Shown one piece after another: positions 8,617-18,605 of a stretch of DNA of 64,000 nucleotides; within the stretch, counting starts at the first letter, position 1, and every line of letters starts with the position of its first letter. The stretch lies in the NCBI GenBank assembly GCA_002086835.1, contig MVIG01000002.1, positions 491,265 to 555,264 on the forward strand. The letters run 5' to 3'. Under the pieces are notes generated by a model. The model saw nothing but the letters and a program-made list of their open reading frames with translations. It was not told the DNA's origin and searched no databases. The translations under genes and the position numbers were made by a program. This DNA is from Mycolicibacterium porcinum. GTDB lineage: Bacteria > Actinomycetota > Actinomycetes > Mycobacteriales > Mycobacteriaceae.

Positions 8617-9435
8617 CTACGAACCGTCCCGTAGCACCGCGGCTTCCCACAGGCCACGCCCCAGCCCTGACAGCGTCAGCGTCAGCTTGTCCACCCGGGC
8701 CGTGAGCGGCCCACGGGATGCGCTCTTGATCGCCCGCAGCACCATCGGCTCTGCCATGAGCACCTCGTACTCGGCCTTCTGCGACGGATCCTCGGGCCCG
8801 GTCTCGACCAGACCCAGCGACAGCAGGTGGCCGACGTACTGCGGGACCATCGTCGGCAGCGCCACATTGGCGGTGCGGCCGATCAGGCAGGCGTTCTCCA
8901 GAACCGCCTGTCCCGGCGTCCGGGCCCGCGTCCAGGTGTAGACGTTGACCAACGGCGAAGCCGCACCCTCCGACAGTGCGCCGATGATCCGGGCCTCGTC
9001 GGCGACCAACTGGTCGAGCAGGCGGTGATAGAGCTCGACCTGGCTGCCGGCCGTGCTCTGGTCCAGGGCGCGGTCCAGTAGCCGGTCCATCTTGCTGTTC
9101 AGCGATTCGGCCGTCGGCTCCTCCGCCGTGGCCACCGGGGTCGGCCGTGACGTCGATTCGATGGCCTCCAACCGGTTCTTCACCAGGGTCGCCAGCTGCT
9201 CTTCGCCCCACGCCGCCAGCTTCATGCTGGTCTTCGCGGCATCCACCGCGCGGTCGGTGAGGCCGAATGGATCGAATCGCTTCGGGACCAACGGGCGTTG
9301 GTTGCGCGGGGTACGGATCGCAAAGGCGATCTCGCCGATCGGGGTGTCGAGTTTGAACGCCCGCCGCTGGTAGCCGCGCTTGGCAGGCTTGTCAGCGGGC
9401 ACGTTCTGCCCGGTCGTCGTTATCTCGTCTGCCAT
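8617..9435 (-). CDS. Abi-alpha (DUF4393)-like protein
   Basis: This 272-residue soluble protein has a basic N-terminus and central helices (MDRLLDRALDQST), then the segment LLDQLVADEARIIGALSEG with SPLVNVYTWTR. I recognise that segment as the pattern of the Abi-alpha/DUF4393 family. The C-terminal half resembles a small winged-helix region (VPQYVGHLLSLGLVETG). The family is named after abortive-infection proteins, but a defence role has not been shown for actinobacterial members as far as I know. It is divergent from dnaK and in tandem with DUF445. The assignment is by recalled pattern only. Confidence 0.6.
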   Translation of the reverse strand: MADEITTTGQNVPADKPAKRGYQRRAFKLDTPIGEIAFAIRTPRNQRPLVPKRFDPFGLTDRAVDAAKTSMKLAAWGEEQLATLVKNRLEAIESTSRPTPVATAEEPTAESLNSKMDRLLDRALDQSTAGSQVELYHRLLDQLVADEARIIGALSEGAASPLVNVYTWTRARTPGQAVLENACLIGRTANVALPTMVPQYVGHLLSLGLVETGPEDPSQKAEYEVLMAEPMVLRAIKSASRGPLTARVDKLTLTLSGLGRGLWEAAVLRDGS

Positions 9436-9636
9436 CGCCGGTCGATCCCCCTCGAGTGGCTGCTAGCGCGCGGTCGAGCCGACCGGGCATTTGATTATGG
9501 GGCACGGTACCCGGTCGCGGCGGGGCCGAGTCCGGCGGCGACGCCGGCTCCAGGCCTGCTTGAAGACCCGCTGCGAAAAACTTGTCCGGTCGGGGAACAA
9601 AACCGCCGAAACCCCCGTTGACCACATCGACAACAA

Positions 9637-9657
9637 GTTGAGTGACATTGACTCAAG
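9637..9657. promoter_or_regulatory. HAIR operator 1 upstream of dnaK (HspR binding site)
   Basis: GTTGAGT-N7-ACTCAAG matches the HspR-associated inverted repeat consensus CTTGAGT-N7-ACTCAAG at 13 of 14 arm positions. It lies about 83 bases before the dnaK start. A TTGACT -35-like hexamer overlaps its right arm (9648-9653), so HspR binding would occlude RNA polymerase. I see no gene or other feature in 9436-9636, the rest of this 304-base divergent intergenic region. Confidence 0.85.
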
Positions 9658-9691
9658 TCTGGGTTGACAAGTTAGGTTTACCCGGAGCAAG

Positions 9692-9712
9692 CTTGAGCGC
9701 AGTCCGCTCAGA
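9692..9712. promoter_or_regulatory. HAIR-like operator 2 upstream of dnaK
   Basis: CTTGAGC-N7-GCTCAGA has the same 7-7-7 geometry as the first HAIR, but with mismatches in the right arm. It lies 35 bases downstream of operator 1 and 27 bases before the dnaK start codon. Two sites on the same face of the helix region would allow cooperative HspR or HspR-DnaK repression. This is inferred from spacing and consensus. Confidence 0.6.
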
Positions 9713-9739
9713 CCCCTATATCTCTATCAGGAGGCAACC

Positions 9740-11589
<1,850 letters not shown>

Positions 11590-11593
<4 letters not shown>

Positions 11594-12231
11594 CCGAGAA
11601 CGATTCGCACGAGCCGGTGACCGTCACCGACAAACGGCGCATCGATCCCGACACCGGTGAGGTTCGTGAGCAGGCGCCGGCCCCGAGTGGGCCGGCGTCG
11701 GCCGCCTCCGCTGCCGGGGAGTCGGCGAGCGAGAGCGACGAGGTTGCCGAACTCAAGGCCACGCTGCAACGCGTGAAGGCCGAATACGACAATTACCGCA
11801 AGCGGGCACTGCGCGATCAGCAGGTCACCGCCGACCGGGCCAAGGCCGCCGTCATCACCCAATTGCTGGGTGTGCTCGACGACCTCGACCGGGCCCGCAG
11901 CCACGGCGACCTGGAATCCGGACCGCTCAAGTCGGTTGCTGACAAGCTCGTCAGCGCCCTTGAAGGACAAGGCCTTTCCGGATTCGGCGTGGAGGGTGAC
12001 GAGTTCGACCCGTCGCTGCACGAGGCTGTGCAGCACGAGGGCGAAGGCACTCATCCCGTGGTCGGGACCGTGATGCGCCGGGGCTACAAGATCGGTGACC
12101 AGGTGGTCAGGCACGCCCTCGTCGGCGTGGTCGACACGGTGCCGGACTCCGACGCCGGTGCTGATTCTCCGTCGGGGAGAGCGAATAACGCTGACGCCGC
12201 AGGCGATCAGGCCGCAGAATCAGACAATTAG
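11590..12231 (+). CDS. grpE: Nucleotide exchange factor GrpE
   Basis: This 213-residue GrpE has a long disordered N-terminus, then the coiled coil ([24 protein letters not shown], about residues 54-78) and the C-terminal beta domain with [28 protein letters not shown]. It releases ADP from DnaK. The GTG start overlaps the dnaK stop by four bases (GTGA), indicating translational coupling. An acidic, low-complexity C-terminal tail follows the conserved domain. Confidence 0.95.
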
Positions 12232-12268
12232 ACAATCCAACTAGAGAGAAGAGGTAAGGAGGTGGCGC

Positions 12269-13435
12269 ATGGCCCAACGCGAGTGGGTCGAGAAGGACTT
12301 CTATAAAGAACTCGGCGTCTCCTCTGACGCCAGCGCCGACGAGATCAAGAAGGCCTACCGGAAACTGGCCTCCGAACTGCATCCCGACCGCAATCCCGAT
12401 GCGGGAGCGGCAGAGCGGTTCAAGGCGGTTTCCGAGGCGAACAGTGTCTTGTCGGACCCCGCGAAGCGCAAGGAGTATGACGAGACCCGCCGGCTGTTCG
12501 CCGGGGGTGGGCGTCGGTTCAACACGGGCGGAAACTTCAGTGGCGGGTTCGGTTCCGACGGAGCCGAATTCAACCTCGGAGACCTGTTCGACGCGGCCGG
12601 GCAGAGCGGCGGCGCCAACATCGGTGACCTCTTCGGCGGGTTGTTCGGGCGCGGTGCGCAACCGCGGCCGAGTCGGCCGCGCCGGGGCAACGACCTGGAA
12701 ACCGAAACCGAGCTGTCCTTCCTGGAAGCCACCAAGGGCGTGGCCATGCCGCTGCGGCTGACCAGCCCGGCCCCGTGCACCAACTGCCACGGCAGTGGTG
12801 CGCGGCCGGGCACCAGCCCCAAGGTATGCCCGAACTGCAACGGCTCGGGCGTGGTCAACCGCAACCAGGGGGCGTTCGGATTCTCCGAACCCTGCACCGA
12901 ATGCCGGGGCAGCGGCTCGATCATCGAGCACCCCTGCGCCGAATGTCAGGGCACCGGCGTCACCACCCGGACCCGCACGATCAACGTGCGGATCCCACCG
13001 GGGGTCGAGGACGGTCAGCGCATCCGGCTGGCCGGCCAGGGCGAAGCCGGGCTGCGAGGTGCGCCGTCTGGCGACCTCTACGTCACCGTGCACGTGCGTC
13101 CGGACAAGGTGTTCGGACGTGATGGCGACGACCTGACCGTCAGCGTTCCGGTCAGCTTCCACGAATTGGCACTGGGGACAACGCTTTCCGTTCCCACGCT
13201 GGACGGCAAGGTCGGGGTGCGGGTGCCCAAGGGCACCTCCGATGGCCGGATCCTGCGGGTGCGCGGACGTGGGGTGCCCAAACGCTCCGGCGGCCACGGT
13301 GACCTGCTGGTCACGGTGAAGGTCGCGGTGCCGCCCAACCTGGAAGGTGAAGCGGCGGAGGCGCTGGAGGCCTATGCGAAAGCCGAACGGGCCAGCGGTT
13401 TCGATCCGCGGGCCGGATGGGCAGGCAACATATGA
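12269..13435 (+). CDS. dnaJ1: Chaperone DnaJ (Hsp40, DnaJ1)
   Basis: This is a 388-residue type I Hsp40. The J domain (residues 10-75) carries the HPD motif in [11 protein letters not shown] Gly/Phe-rich linker follows ([16 protein letters not shown]), then four CxxCxGxG zinc repeats ([32 protein letters not shown]) and the C-terminal substrate domains. A strong AAGGAGG site lies upstream of the ATG. Third gene of the chaperone operon, it stimulates DnaK ATPase and delivers clients. Its stop overlaps the hspR start. Confidence 0.96.
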   Translation: MAQREWVEKDFYKELGVSSDASADEIKKAYRKLASELHPDRNPDAGAAERFKAVSEANSVLSDPAKRKEYDETRRLFAGGGRRFNTGGNFSGGFGSDGAEFNLGDLFDAAGQSGGANIGDLFGGLFGRGAQPRPSRPRRGNDLETETELSFLEATKGVAMPLRLTSPAPCTNCHGSGARPGTSPKVCPNCNGSGVVNRNQGAFGFSEPCTECRGSGSIIEHPCAECQGTGVTTRTRTINVRIPPGVEDGQRIRLAGQGEAGLRGAPSGDLYVTVHVRPDKVFGRDGDDLTVSVPVSFHELALGTTLSVPTLDGKVGVRVPKGTSDGRILRVRGRGVPKRSGGHGDLLVTVKVAVPPNLEGEAAEALEAYAKAERASGFDPRAGWAGNI

Positions 13436-13806
13436 GCCAGCGGAAAGAGGAAGCACGCACGTTTTTGATCTCGGTGGCCGCCGAGCTGGCCGGTATGCAC
13501 GCGCAGACGCTGCGCACATACGACCGGCTCGGGCTGGTCAGCCCGCAGCGCAGTTCCGGCGGCGGGCGTCGCTACTCCGAGCGGGACGTCGATCTGCTCC
13601 GTGAGGTGCAGCGGCTGTCGCAGGACGAGGGCGTGAATCTGGCCGGGATCAAGCGCATCATCGAACTGACCAATCAGGTCGATGCGCTGCGCACCCGGGT
13701 TTCCGAGTTGACCCAGCAGGTCGAACAACTCAGCGATCAGCGCCGCGATGTCTCGGTGGCATCGAAAGCGGTGGTCCTGTGGCAGCCGCGCCGAGGTGCG
13801 CGTTAG
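13432..13806 (+). CDS. hspR: Heat-shock repressor HspR (MerR family)
   Basis: This 124-residue MerR-type repressor has its winged helix at residues 13-80 ([21 protein letters not shown], then [17 protein letters not shown]) and a C-terminal coiled coil ([15 protein letters not shown]). It binds HAIR sequences, three of which are visible in this window: two upstream of dnaK and one upstream of clpB. The ATG at 13432 overlaps the dnaJ stop (ATGA). I prefer it to an upstream in-frame start inside dnaJ. It is the last gene of the chaperone operon, so repression is autoregulatory. Confidence 0.95.
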   Translation: MSQRKEEARTFLISVAAELAGMHAQTLRTYDRLGLVSPQRSSGGGRRYSERDVDLLREVQRLSQDEGVNLAGIKRIIELTNQVDALRTRVSELTQQVEQLSDQRRDVSVASKAVVLWQPRRGAR

Positions 13807-14711
13807 CCCACTCTGATCGAAAAGGTGGCCGTCTCCGGACTTCCGGGGGCGGCCATTCTGTAATTCCCCCGGCGCAGCGCGTCCGTCGGTGCGGCCATGG
13901 GTTCGATGCCCACCACGGCGTCGTTGCCCGGCGCGAAAAGCTGTGCGGCGGTGTAACCCTCGTCGAAGCTGACATCGACCCGGTGGTCGCCACCGGACAG
14001 CGTGAACACCGCACCCGGTTCGACGTCATCGAATCCATCGTCGAGTTCGGTGGCACCCAGCCGCCTGGCCTCGCCCGGCCACTCCCGGGACTCACCCGTG
14101 GGCAGCCCCCGGTCATCGACGAGCAGGTGCCGCATGGTCGGCGTCTGCAACTGCCAATCTTCGCGGGGCACACCGGGAATCGTCACGTACGGGTGGTAGC
14201 CGTAGCACAGTGGCACCGCCCGATCGGCGGCCGGCTCCACGGTCGTGGACACGGTGAGGGTCCGGCCGGTCAGCGTCACCGCCATCGTCAGGCGGTGGGG
14301 GAACGGGAACGTCGCCAACAAGCCGGGGTGGGCGCCCCAGTCCAGTGAAGCAGTCAGCGTGTTCTCGGTTTGTTCGACCACCTGCCAGTCCGGATTGGCG
14401 GCCAGCACACCGTGCATCGGTGCCCCGTGTGCGTCGGCGCGCACACCGTTCATCCCGGGTGCCACGCGCACATCGATGTTGTAGACCCGGTACTCGTTGG
14501 CGCTCAATCGGTTTGCCCACGGGTAGAGGATCGGGATACCCATCGTCTTGCCGTCGGTGAGGTAGGCCTGCAGCCCGCGCCGCTGGCCCAGGTATTCGAC
14601 GCCGGTGGCTTTGTCGGCCAGGGAGGTACAGATCATCCCCGCGGCCGGAACGTACGTGGCCGCCAGCGACGACGACGGGTCATGCAGGGTGACTGGTTGA
14701 ACCGCGGTCAT
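13803..14711 (-). CDS. Aldose 1-epimerase (mutarotase-like)
   Basis: This 302-residue galactose-mutarotase-like protein contains GIPILYPWANRLSANEY near residues 58-74 (the substrate-site NR segment), HGAPMHGVLA near residue 97, CYGYHPYVTIPG near residue 172 (catalytic His) and GIEPMAAPTDALRRG near residue 275 (catalytic Glu region). It interconverts sugar anomers. It converges on hspR with a 4-base stop overlap and lies 18 bases downstream of the flavohaemoglobin gene's end, possibly co-transcribed with it. No secretion signal is visible. Confidence 0.85.
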   Translation of the reverse strand: MTAVQPVTLHDPSSSLAATYVPAAGMICTSLADKATGVEYLGQRRGLQAYLTDGKTMGIPILYPWANRLSANEYRVYNIDVRVAPGMNGVRADAHGAPMHGVLAANPDWQVVEQTENTLTASLDWGAHPGLLATFPFPHRLTMAVTLTGRTLTVSTTVEPAADRAVPLCYGYHPYVTIPGVPREDWQLQTPTMRHLLVDDRGLPTGESREWPGEARRLGATELDDGFDDVEPGAVFTLSGGDHRVDVSFDEGYTAAQLFAPGNDAVVGIEPMAAPTDALRRGNYRMAAPGSPETATFSIRVG

Positions 14712-14729
14712 GGCGCCAGTCTGGCATCC

Positions 14730-15896
14730 TCAGCGGGTCAGCGGGTCGTGCTGGATGCGTTCGACCGGAGCCCCCCGCTCGACCAGGGCGGCTTTGGTGG
14801 CGGTGACCATGTCCGGTCCGCCGCAGATGAGGATCTGCCGATCGCCCCAGTTGCCGTACCTGGTCACCACCTCGGCCAGGGTGCCGGTCTGGCGCACATG
14901 CAGGCCGCGTGGCGGCTGGACGCTCGGATACTGGCCGGCCCAGGGTGGGTCGGTGCTGTATTCCGACACCGGGGTCACCGACAACCACGGATTGGTCGAG
15001 GCGATGTGCCACAGCGTTTTCAGGTCGTACAGGTCGCAGGGAAAGCGGCCACCGAAGAACAGGTGCACGCGCGGATTCTCGCCGTGCAACGTCATGTCCA
15101 TGATGATGTTGCGCAGTGGGGCCAGGCCCGTGCTGCCCGCGACCATCAGCACGTCTTCACCGTCGCGGTCGACGTGCAACCCGCCGTGCGGGCTGGACAT
15201 GCGCCAGCGGTCCCCGATCTTGGTCTCGGCGACGATCGCGGTGCTCACCATGCCGCCGGGTACGGACCGGATGTGGAACTCGATGCCCCCGGACCGGTCG
15301 GAGGGGACCGCCGGGCTCAGGTAGCGCCACCGGCGCGGCCATTGCGGCACCTGGACGGTCACGTACTGGCCGGGGTGATAGAACAGCGCCTGGTCGAGCT
15401 GCAGCCGGATCACCGAGACGTCGCGGGTGACCCGGTGGTGCTCGATCACGGTGCCGTCGCAGTAGGCCGGGGAGTCCTCGGCGTCGGCAGCTCCGCGCAT
15501 CACCCCGATGATCAATGCCACGGCATCGCGGGTGGCCTCGGCCAGCCGGCCATCCCATTCGGGCTCGAGGTGGCGGTGCAGCGCGTTGTACAGCGCCTCC
15601 TGCATGGAGTCGTAATGGCTCTGCGTCACACCGTATTTGCGATGGTCGCGCCCGAGTTGAGCCAGGAACGCCACCGGCTCCTCGGCGCGCTGCGCGATCA
15701 GCTCCCCGAACAGCCAGGTGAGGGCGCGGGCAAAGACGTCGCGCTGGCTGTCCATGTCGGGAGGGAACAGGTCGCGGGCCGAGAGGTCGGTGGCGAACCA
15801 CTGGGTGTAGAAGTCGCGGATCAGCGTCGCGGAGCCCTGCTTGGGGTCGACAGCGTTCTGGAGTGTCTCCAGTGCTTGACGGTCATCGAGTCCCAC
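14730..15896 (-). CDS. Flavohaemoglobin-like globin-FAD/NAD reductase (mycobacterial type II-like)
   Basis: This 388-residue fusion has an N-terminal globin (residues 1-140) with FYTQWF in helix B and RDHRKYGV supplying the proximal His. The reductase half follows: FAD domain with HPGQYVTVQVP and WRYLSPA, NAD(P) domain with AGSTGLAPLRNII and ICGGPDMV. The usual FAD-stacking RxYSxS motif is altered to RYLSPA. This resembles mycobacterial type II flavohaemoglobins such as Rv0385, which are reported to oxidise D-lactate rather than act as classical NO dioxygenases. Its 3' neighbour is the aldose epimerase, and its start overlaps the end of the upstream membrane protein gene. Confidence 0.8.
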   Translation of the reverse strand: MGLDDRQALETLQNAVDPKQGSATLIRDFYTQWFATDLSARDLFPPDMDSQRDVFARALTWLFGELIAQRAEEPVAFLAQLGRDHRKYGVTQSHYDSMQEALYNALHRHLEPEWDGRLAEATRDAVALIIGVMRGAADAEDSPAYCDGTVIEHHRVTRDVSVIRLQLDQALFYHPGQYVTVQVPQWPRRWRYLSPAVPSDRSGGIEFHIRSVPGGMVSTAIVAETKIGDRWRMSSPHGGLHVDRDGEDVLMVAGSTGLAPLRNIIMDMTLHGENPRVHLFFGGRFPCDLYDLKTLWHIASTNPWLSVTPVSEYSTDPPWAGQYPSVQPPRGLHVRQTGTLAEVVTRYGNWGDRQILICGGPDMVTATKAALVERGAPVERIQHDPLTR

Positions 15897-16917
15897 GACG
15901 TCGCATCATAGGCGCGGAACTTCCCGGCCGCCGCAAAGCGGCGATGATCACCAACGTCAGCCCGGCCAGCACCCAGCAACTGAGCACGATGATCGCCAGG
16001 TCCGCGCCGGCGCCGCCGAAGTATGCCGTGGATCGCAGCAGCGTCGCGGTGGCACCCTGCGGCAACAATTGGCCGAGCTGGCCCCAGCCGGCGGGCAGCA
16101 TCTCGGGCGCGGCCGTCAACCCCGACAGCGGGTTGCCCAACAGCAGGGCCAGCGCGGCGCCCACCCCGAGGCCGACCTTGCCGAACAGTGAGCCCAGCCC
16201 GAGAACGGTCAGTCCGGCTGCGGCGATCCCCAGTGTCAGGCCGGTGGCCACGCCCCAGAAGTCCGAGTCGATCGAACCGAATACGTACTGGAGCAGGGCC
16301 GCGACGGTGATGCCTGCGACTGCGGAGAACACGATCGCGGTGACCAGCCGGGTCCACACCTCACGCCGCAACACCAGCACGAGCGCGACGGCGGGCAGGA
16401 TCCCGGCCAGGGTGATCGGCAGGGCCGACGCGGCCAGGCCGGTGCCGCGCGGATCCTGGCTGGTCGGCGGGGCCAGGTCTTCGGTGTGCAAGGTCATGCC
16501 GGAGTGTGTGGCGATGCCGGTGCCGATCTGGGTGAGCAGTTGCGCGACGGCGGGGCTGCCCCCGGTGGCGGTGAGCAGGGTCGGGCCCTCTGGTCCGAAA
16601 GCGATGCCGCCGTAGATGTTTCGATTGAGGATCGCCTCACGCAGGGCTTCCGCGCCGGGGTAGTAGGTCACCGCGAAGGCGCCTGGAGCCTGCTGTTCCA
16701 GGCGTTCGGCCACCTGGCTGGTGGCGGCCTGGGGTCCTGCAGCACCGATCGGAATGTCGTTGGGCTTGGAACGCGAGGCGGGCAGGGCGAAGGCGATGGC
16801 GACGATCGCGATCGCGATGGTCAGCACGGCGATGACGCCCACGGCACGCAGGGCGGCGGGCGGTTCGTGTTCGGGTGCCGCGTGGTGGACGGGCGTCGTG
16901 GCCTGGGGCGAGAGCAT
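15883..16917 (-). CDS. ABC-2/YhgE-type membrane protein
   Basis: This 344-residue protein has one N-terminal membrane segment (residues 25-46), an extracytoplasmic domain of about 120 residues, and about five or six C-terminal hydrophobic helices (LPITLAGILPAVALVLVL onward). This is the layout of YhgE/Pip or ABC-2 permease-like proteins. It is divergent from a TetR regulator, and a palindrome covers the shared promoter region, so it is probably TetR-controlled and efflux- or envelope-related. Its 3' end overlaps the flavohaemoglobin start by 14 bases. Confidence 0.65.
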   Translation of the reverse strand: MLSPQATTPVHHAAPEHEPPAALRAVGVIAVLTIAIAIVAIAFALPASRSKPNDIPIGAAGPQAATSQVAERLEQQAPGAFAVTYYPGAEALREAILNRNIYGGIAFGPEGPTLLTATGGSPAVAQLLTQIGTGIATHSGMTLHTEDLAPPTSQDPRGTGLAASALPITLAGILPAVALVLVLRREVWTRLVTAIVFSAVAGITVAALLQYVFGSIDSDFWGVATGLTLGIAAAGLTVLGLGSLFGKVGLGVGAALALLLGNPLSGLTAAPEMLPAGWGQLGQLLPQGATATLLRSTAYFGGAGADLAIIVLSCWVLAGLTLVIIAALRRPGSSAPMMRRRGTR

Positions 16918-16983
16918 CGTTCCCTCTTTTCATCCGATGTTGAATTAATCGGTTGGTGTGAGGGTAGCGCTCGGTTCGAATGT

Positions 16984-17001
16984 TTTCAACAGTCATTGAA
17001 A
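16984..17001. promoter_or_regulatory. Putative TetR operator in divergent promoter
   Basis: TTTCAA-N6-TTGAAA is a perfect inverted repeat ending four bases before a TAGTGT -10-like hexamer (17005-17010). That hexamer is six bases from the regulator ATG at 17017, so the message would be leaderless. The repeat would cover the -35 region of the regulator and the upstream region of the divergent membrane protein gene. Confidence 0.6.
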
Positions 17002-17016
17002 TGATAGTGTCGATGT

Positions 17017-17646
17017 ATGGCTTCACCAGGGAAAACTGCGACCCGGCGCGGGCGACGTCAGGGTGACCCGGTGTCCCGCGACGCGGTGCTGGCGGCCGCC
17101 AAGCTGCGCTTCGCGGCCGAGGGATATGAGAAGACGACGCTGCGCGCCATCGCTGCGGACGCGCACGTCGACGCGTCGATGGTGCTCTATCTGTTCGGCT
17201 CGAAGGCCGACCTGTTCCGGGAATCGCTGCGCCTGATCCTGGATCCCGACGTGCTGGTGGCTGCCCTGCAGGGGCCGCCCGAGGAGATTGGCGAACGCAT
17301 GGTCCGCGTCTACCTGAAGATGTGGGAGACGCCCGATACCGCCGCCAGCATGCGGGTCATGCTGCAATCGGCAACATCGAATTCCGATGCGCACGTGGCA
17401 TTTCGAACGTTCATGCAGGACTACGTGCTCACCGCGGTGTCGGGCGTCCTCGGTGGTGGCGAGCAGGCCCGATTGCGCGCGATGCTCGCCGCATCGAACC
17501 TGGTCGGAACCGCGATGCTGCGATACGTGATGGCCGTGCCGCCGATGGCGACACTCGACGGCGAGGAGGTCGTGCGGCTGCTCGCGCCGACGGTGACCCG
17601 CTACCTCACCGCCGACGCGGATGAGCTGGGGTTGCCGGAGTTGTAG
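17017..17646 (+). CDS. TetR-family transcriptional regulator
   Basis: This 209-residue regulator has a TetR helix-turn-helix at about residues 22-65 (AVLAAAKLRFAAEGYEKTTLRAIAADAHVDASMVLYLFGSK in pieces). The C-terminal ligand domain resembles the AcrR/TetR_C_17 type found in mycobacteria. It is divergent from the YhgE/ABC-2-like membrane protein and probably represses it and itself through the palindrome at 16984-17001. Its stop is four bases from the convergent EspD/H-like gene. Confidence 0.85.
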   Translation: MASPGKTATRRGRRQGDPVSRDAVLAAAKLRFAAEGYEKTTLRAIAADAHVDASMVLYLFGSKADLFRESLRLILDPDVLVAALQGPPEEIGERMVRVYLKMWETPDTAASMRVMLQSATSNSDAHVAFRTFMQDYVLTAVSGVLGGGEQARLRAMLAASNLVGTAMLRYVMAVPPMATLDGEEVVRLLAPTVTRYLTADADELGLPEL

Positions 17647-17650
17647 GCGC

Positions 17651-18238
17651 TCAGTGCTGCGGGTCGGAATGCCGTGCGATCAGCGCAAGCTCGGCTTCAC
17701 CGGCCTGCTCCGGCGTTGCGAACGGCATATTCGTGCCCACGAATTCCCGGGCTTCACGGAAATCCATGCCCTGCTCGACCAGCATGTTCACCACTCCGAT
17801 GTGCACAAGCGCGGTTGCGCGCTTGGCGGCCACGCCGGCGACGAACCGGACCTCGTCGGCCAGTTGCGCCTCGGTCAGGGTGGTCACCTTCGGGTCCAGG
17901 TCCACCTGGGCCACCGAGCCGTTGAGATAGGCCGTGACAGTGACGGTTCCTGGCGGGTTGATGGCCTGGACGACAGGGATCTGTTCTTCGTCCGTCGGCT
18001 CAGTTTCGGCGTCGATGGCACCGAACCCGTCGTCCTCGTCCTCGACTTCGTGGTGGGCGTGGTCGTGAACCCCGTCGAGGCCCACCCCGTGATCGACTGC
18101 CTCGGCGGTGTCGTAGTCGTCCAGGGCATCGAGTCCGGAGGCGTCGTCGTCGAACACCGGAGTGTCGAAATCGAGCGCGTCGAGGCCGTTGTCGTCGGCG
18201 TCGGCGTCGTCCCAGTCGTCGGAACCGTGAGGCGTCAT
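17651..18238 (-). CDS. EspD/EspH-like ESX secretion-associated protein (DUF2694 type)
   Basis: This 195-residue protein has a very acidic N-terminal half rich in LDALD/DDYD repeats. A folded domain follows, beginning near residue 90: INPPGTVTVTAYLNGSVAQVDL, then TEAQLADEVRFVAGVAAKRA and LREFVG-like AREFVGTNMPFATPEQAGEAE. This matches the layout of mycobacterial EspD (Rv3614c) and EspH (Rv3867). Such proteins assist or stabilise ESX-1 substrates in the cytosol. It is the third gene of a minus-strand cassette after EspA/E-like and EspC-like genes, separated from the latter by 46 bases. No core ESX gene is nearby. Confidence 0.8.
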   Translation of the reverse strand: MTPHGSDDWDDADADDNGLDALDFDTPVFDDDASGLDALDDYDTAEAVDHGVGLDGVHDHAHHEVEDEDDGFGAIDAETEPTDEEQIPVVQAINPPGTVTVTAYLNGSVAQVDLDPKVTTLTEAQLADEVRFVAGVAAKRATALVHIGVVNMLVEQGMDFREAREFVGTNMPFATPEQAGEAELALIARHSDPQH

Positions 18239-18284
18239 ACGTCAGTCATATCCCATCGCGGTCCGCAGACCCACAATCTCGAGC

Positions 18285-18605
18285 TCACCGCGGGTGCATC
18301 TCCTTGCCGATGTCTGCTCCGGCTTGGGCGTCGGTCTCGTCATATTGTGCTGCGGAGACCTTCAGTTTCTCCGACATATCCTGCGATACGGATGCCATTG
18401 CCGCGCATGCGGCGGCGCGGGCATTGTCGGCCATCGCCAGCGCGGTGATGCTGACAGCACAGACCGGACCGTGATTTACCAACATGGAAGCGCAGACACC
18501 GTCGGTGACTTCGGCTGTGAGCTCGATGTACTTCTTTGCCATGCCCTGACCGTCGGACAGTTCCTGGATGTGGGAAGTGGTAACGCCGAGTGTGCCCTCA
18601 GACAT
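18285..18605 (-). CDS. EspC/EspF-like type VII secretion target
   Basis: This small 106-residue helical protein begins SEGTLGVTTSHIQELSDGQ. It has two helices and ends with the type VII export signature YDETD (Y88-x3-D92). Size and ending fit the EspC/EspF (DUF2580) family, secreted through ESX-1. I chose the ATG at 18605 because it overlaps the end of the EspA/E-like gene by eight bases; longer readings enter a low-complexity region. It probably forms a complex with the adjacent EspA/E-like protein, as EspC does with EspA. Confidence 0.8.
   Translation of the reverse strand: MSEGTLGVTTSHIQELSDGQGMAKKYIELTAEVTDGVCASMLVNHGPVCAVSITALAMADNARAAACAAMASVSQDMSEKLKVSAAQYDETDAQAGADIGKEMHPR

Noticed and set aside
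13820-13862. GGCCG/CGGCC stem after hspR resembling a terminator
   Set aside because: It lies inside the coding end of the aldose epimerase gene and has no following T run.
14370-15911. 500-residue plus-strand frame over the flavohaemoglobin gene
   Set aside because: Composition (His/Gly/Val/Gln repeats) is that of an antisense shadow; the minus strand encodes clear globin and reductase motifs.
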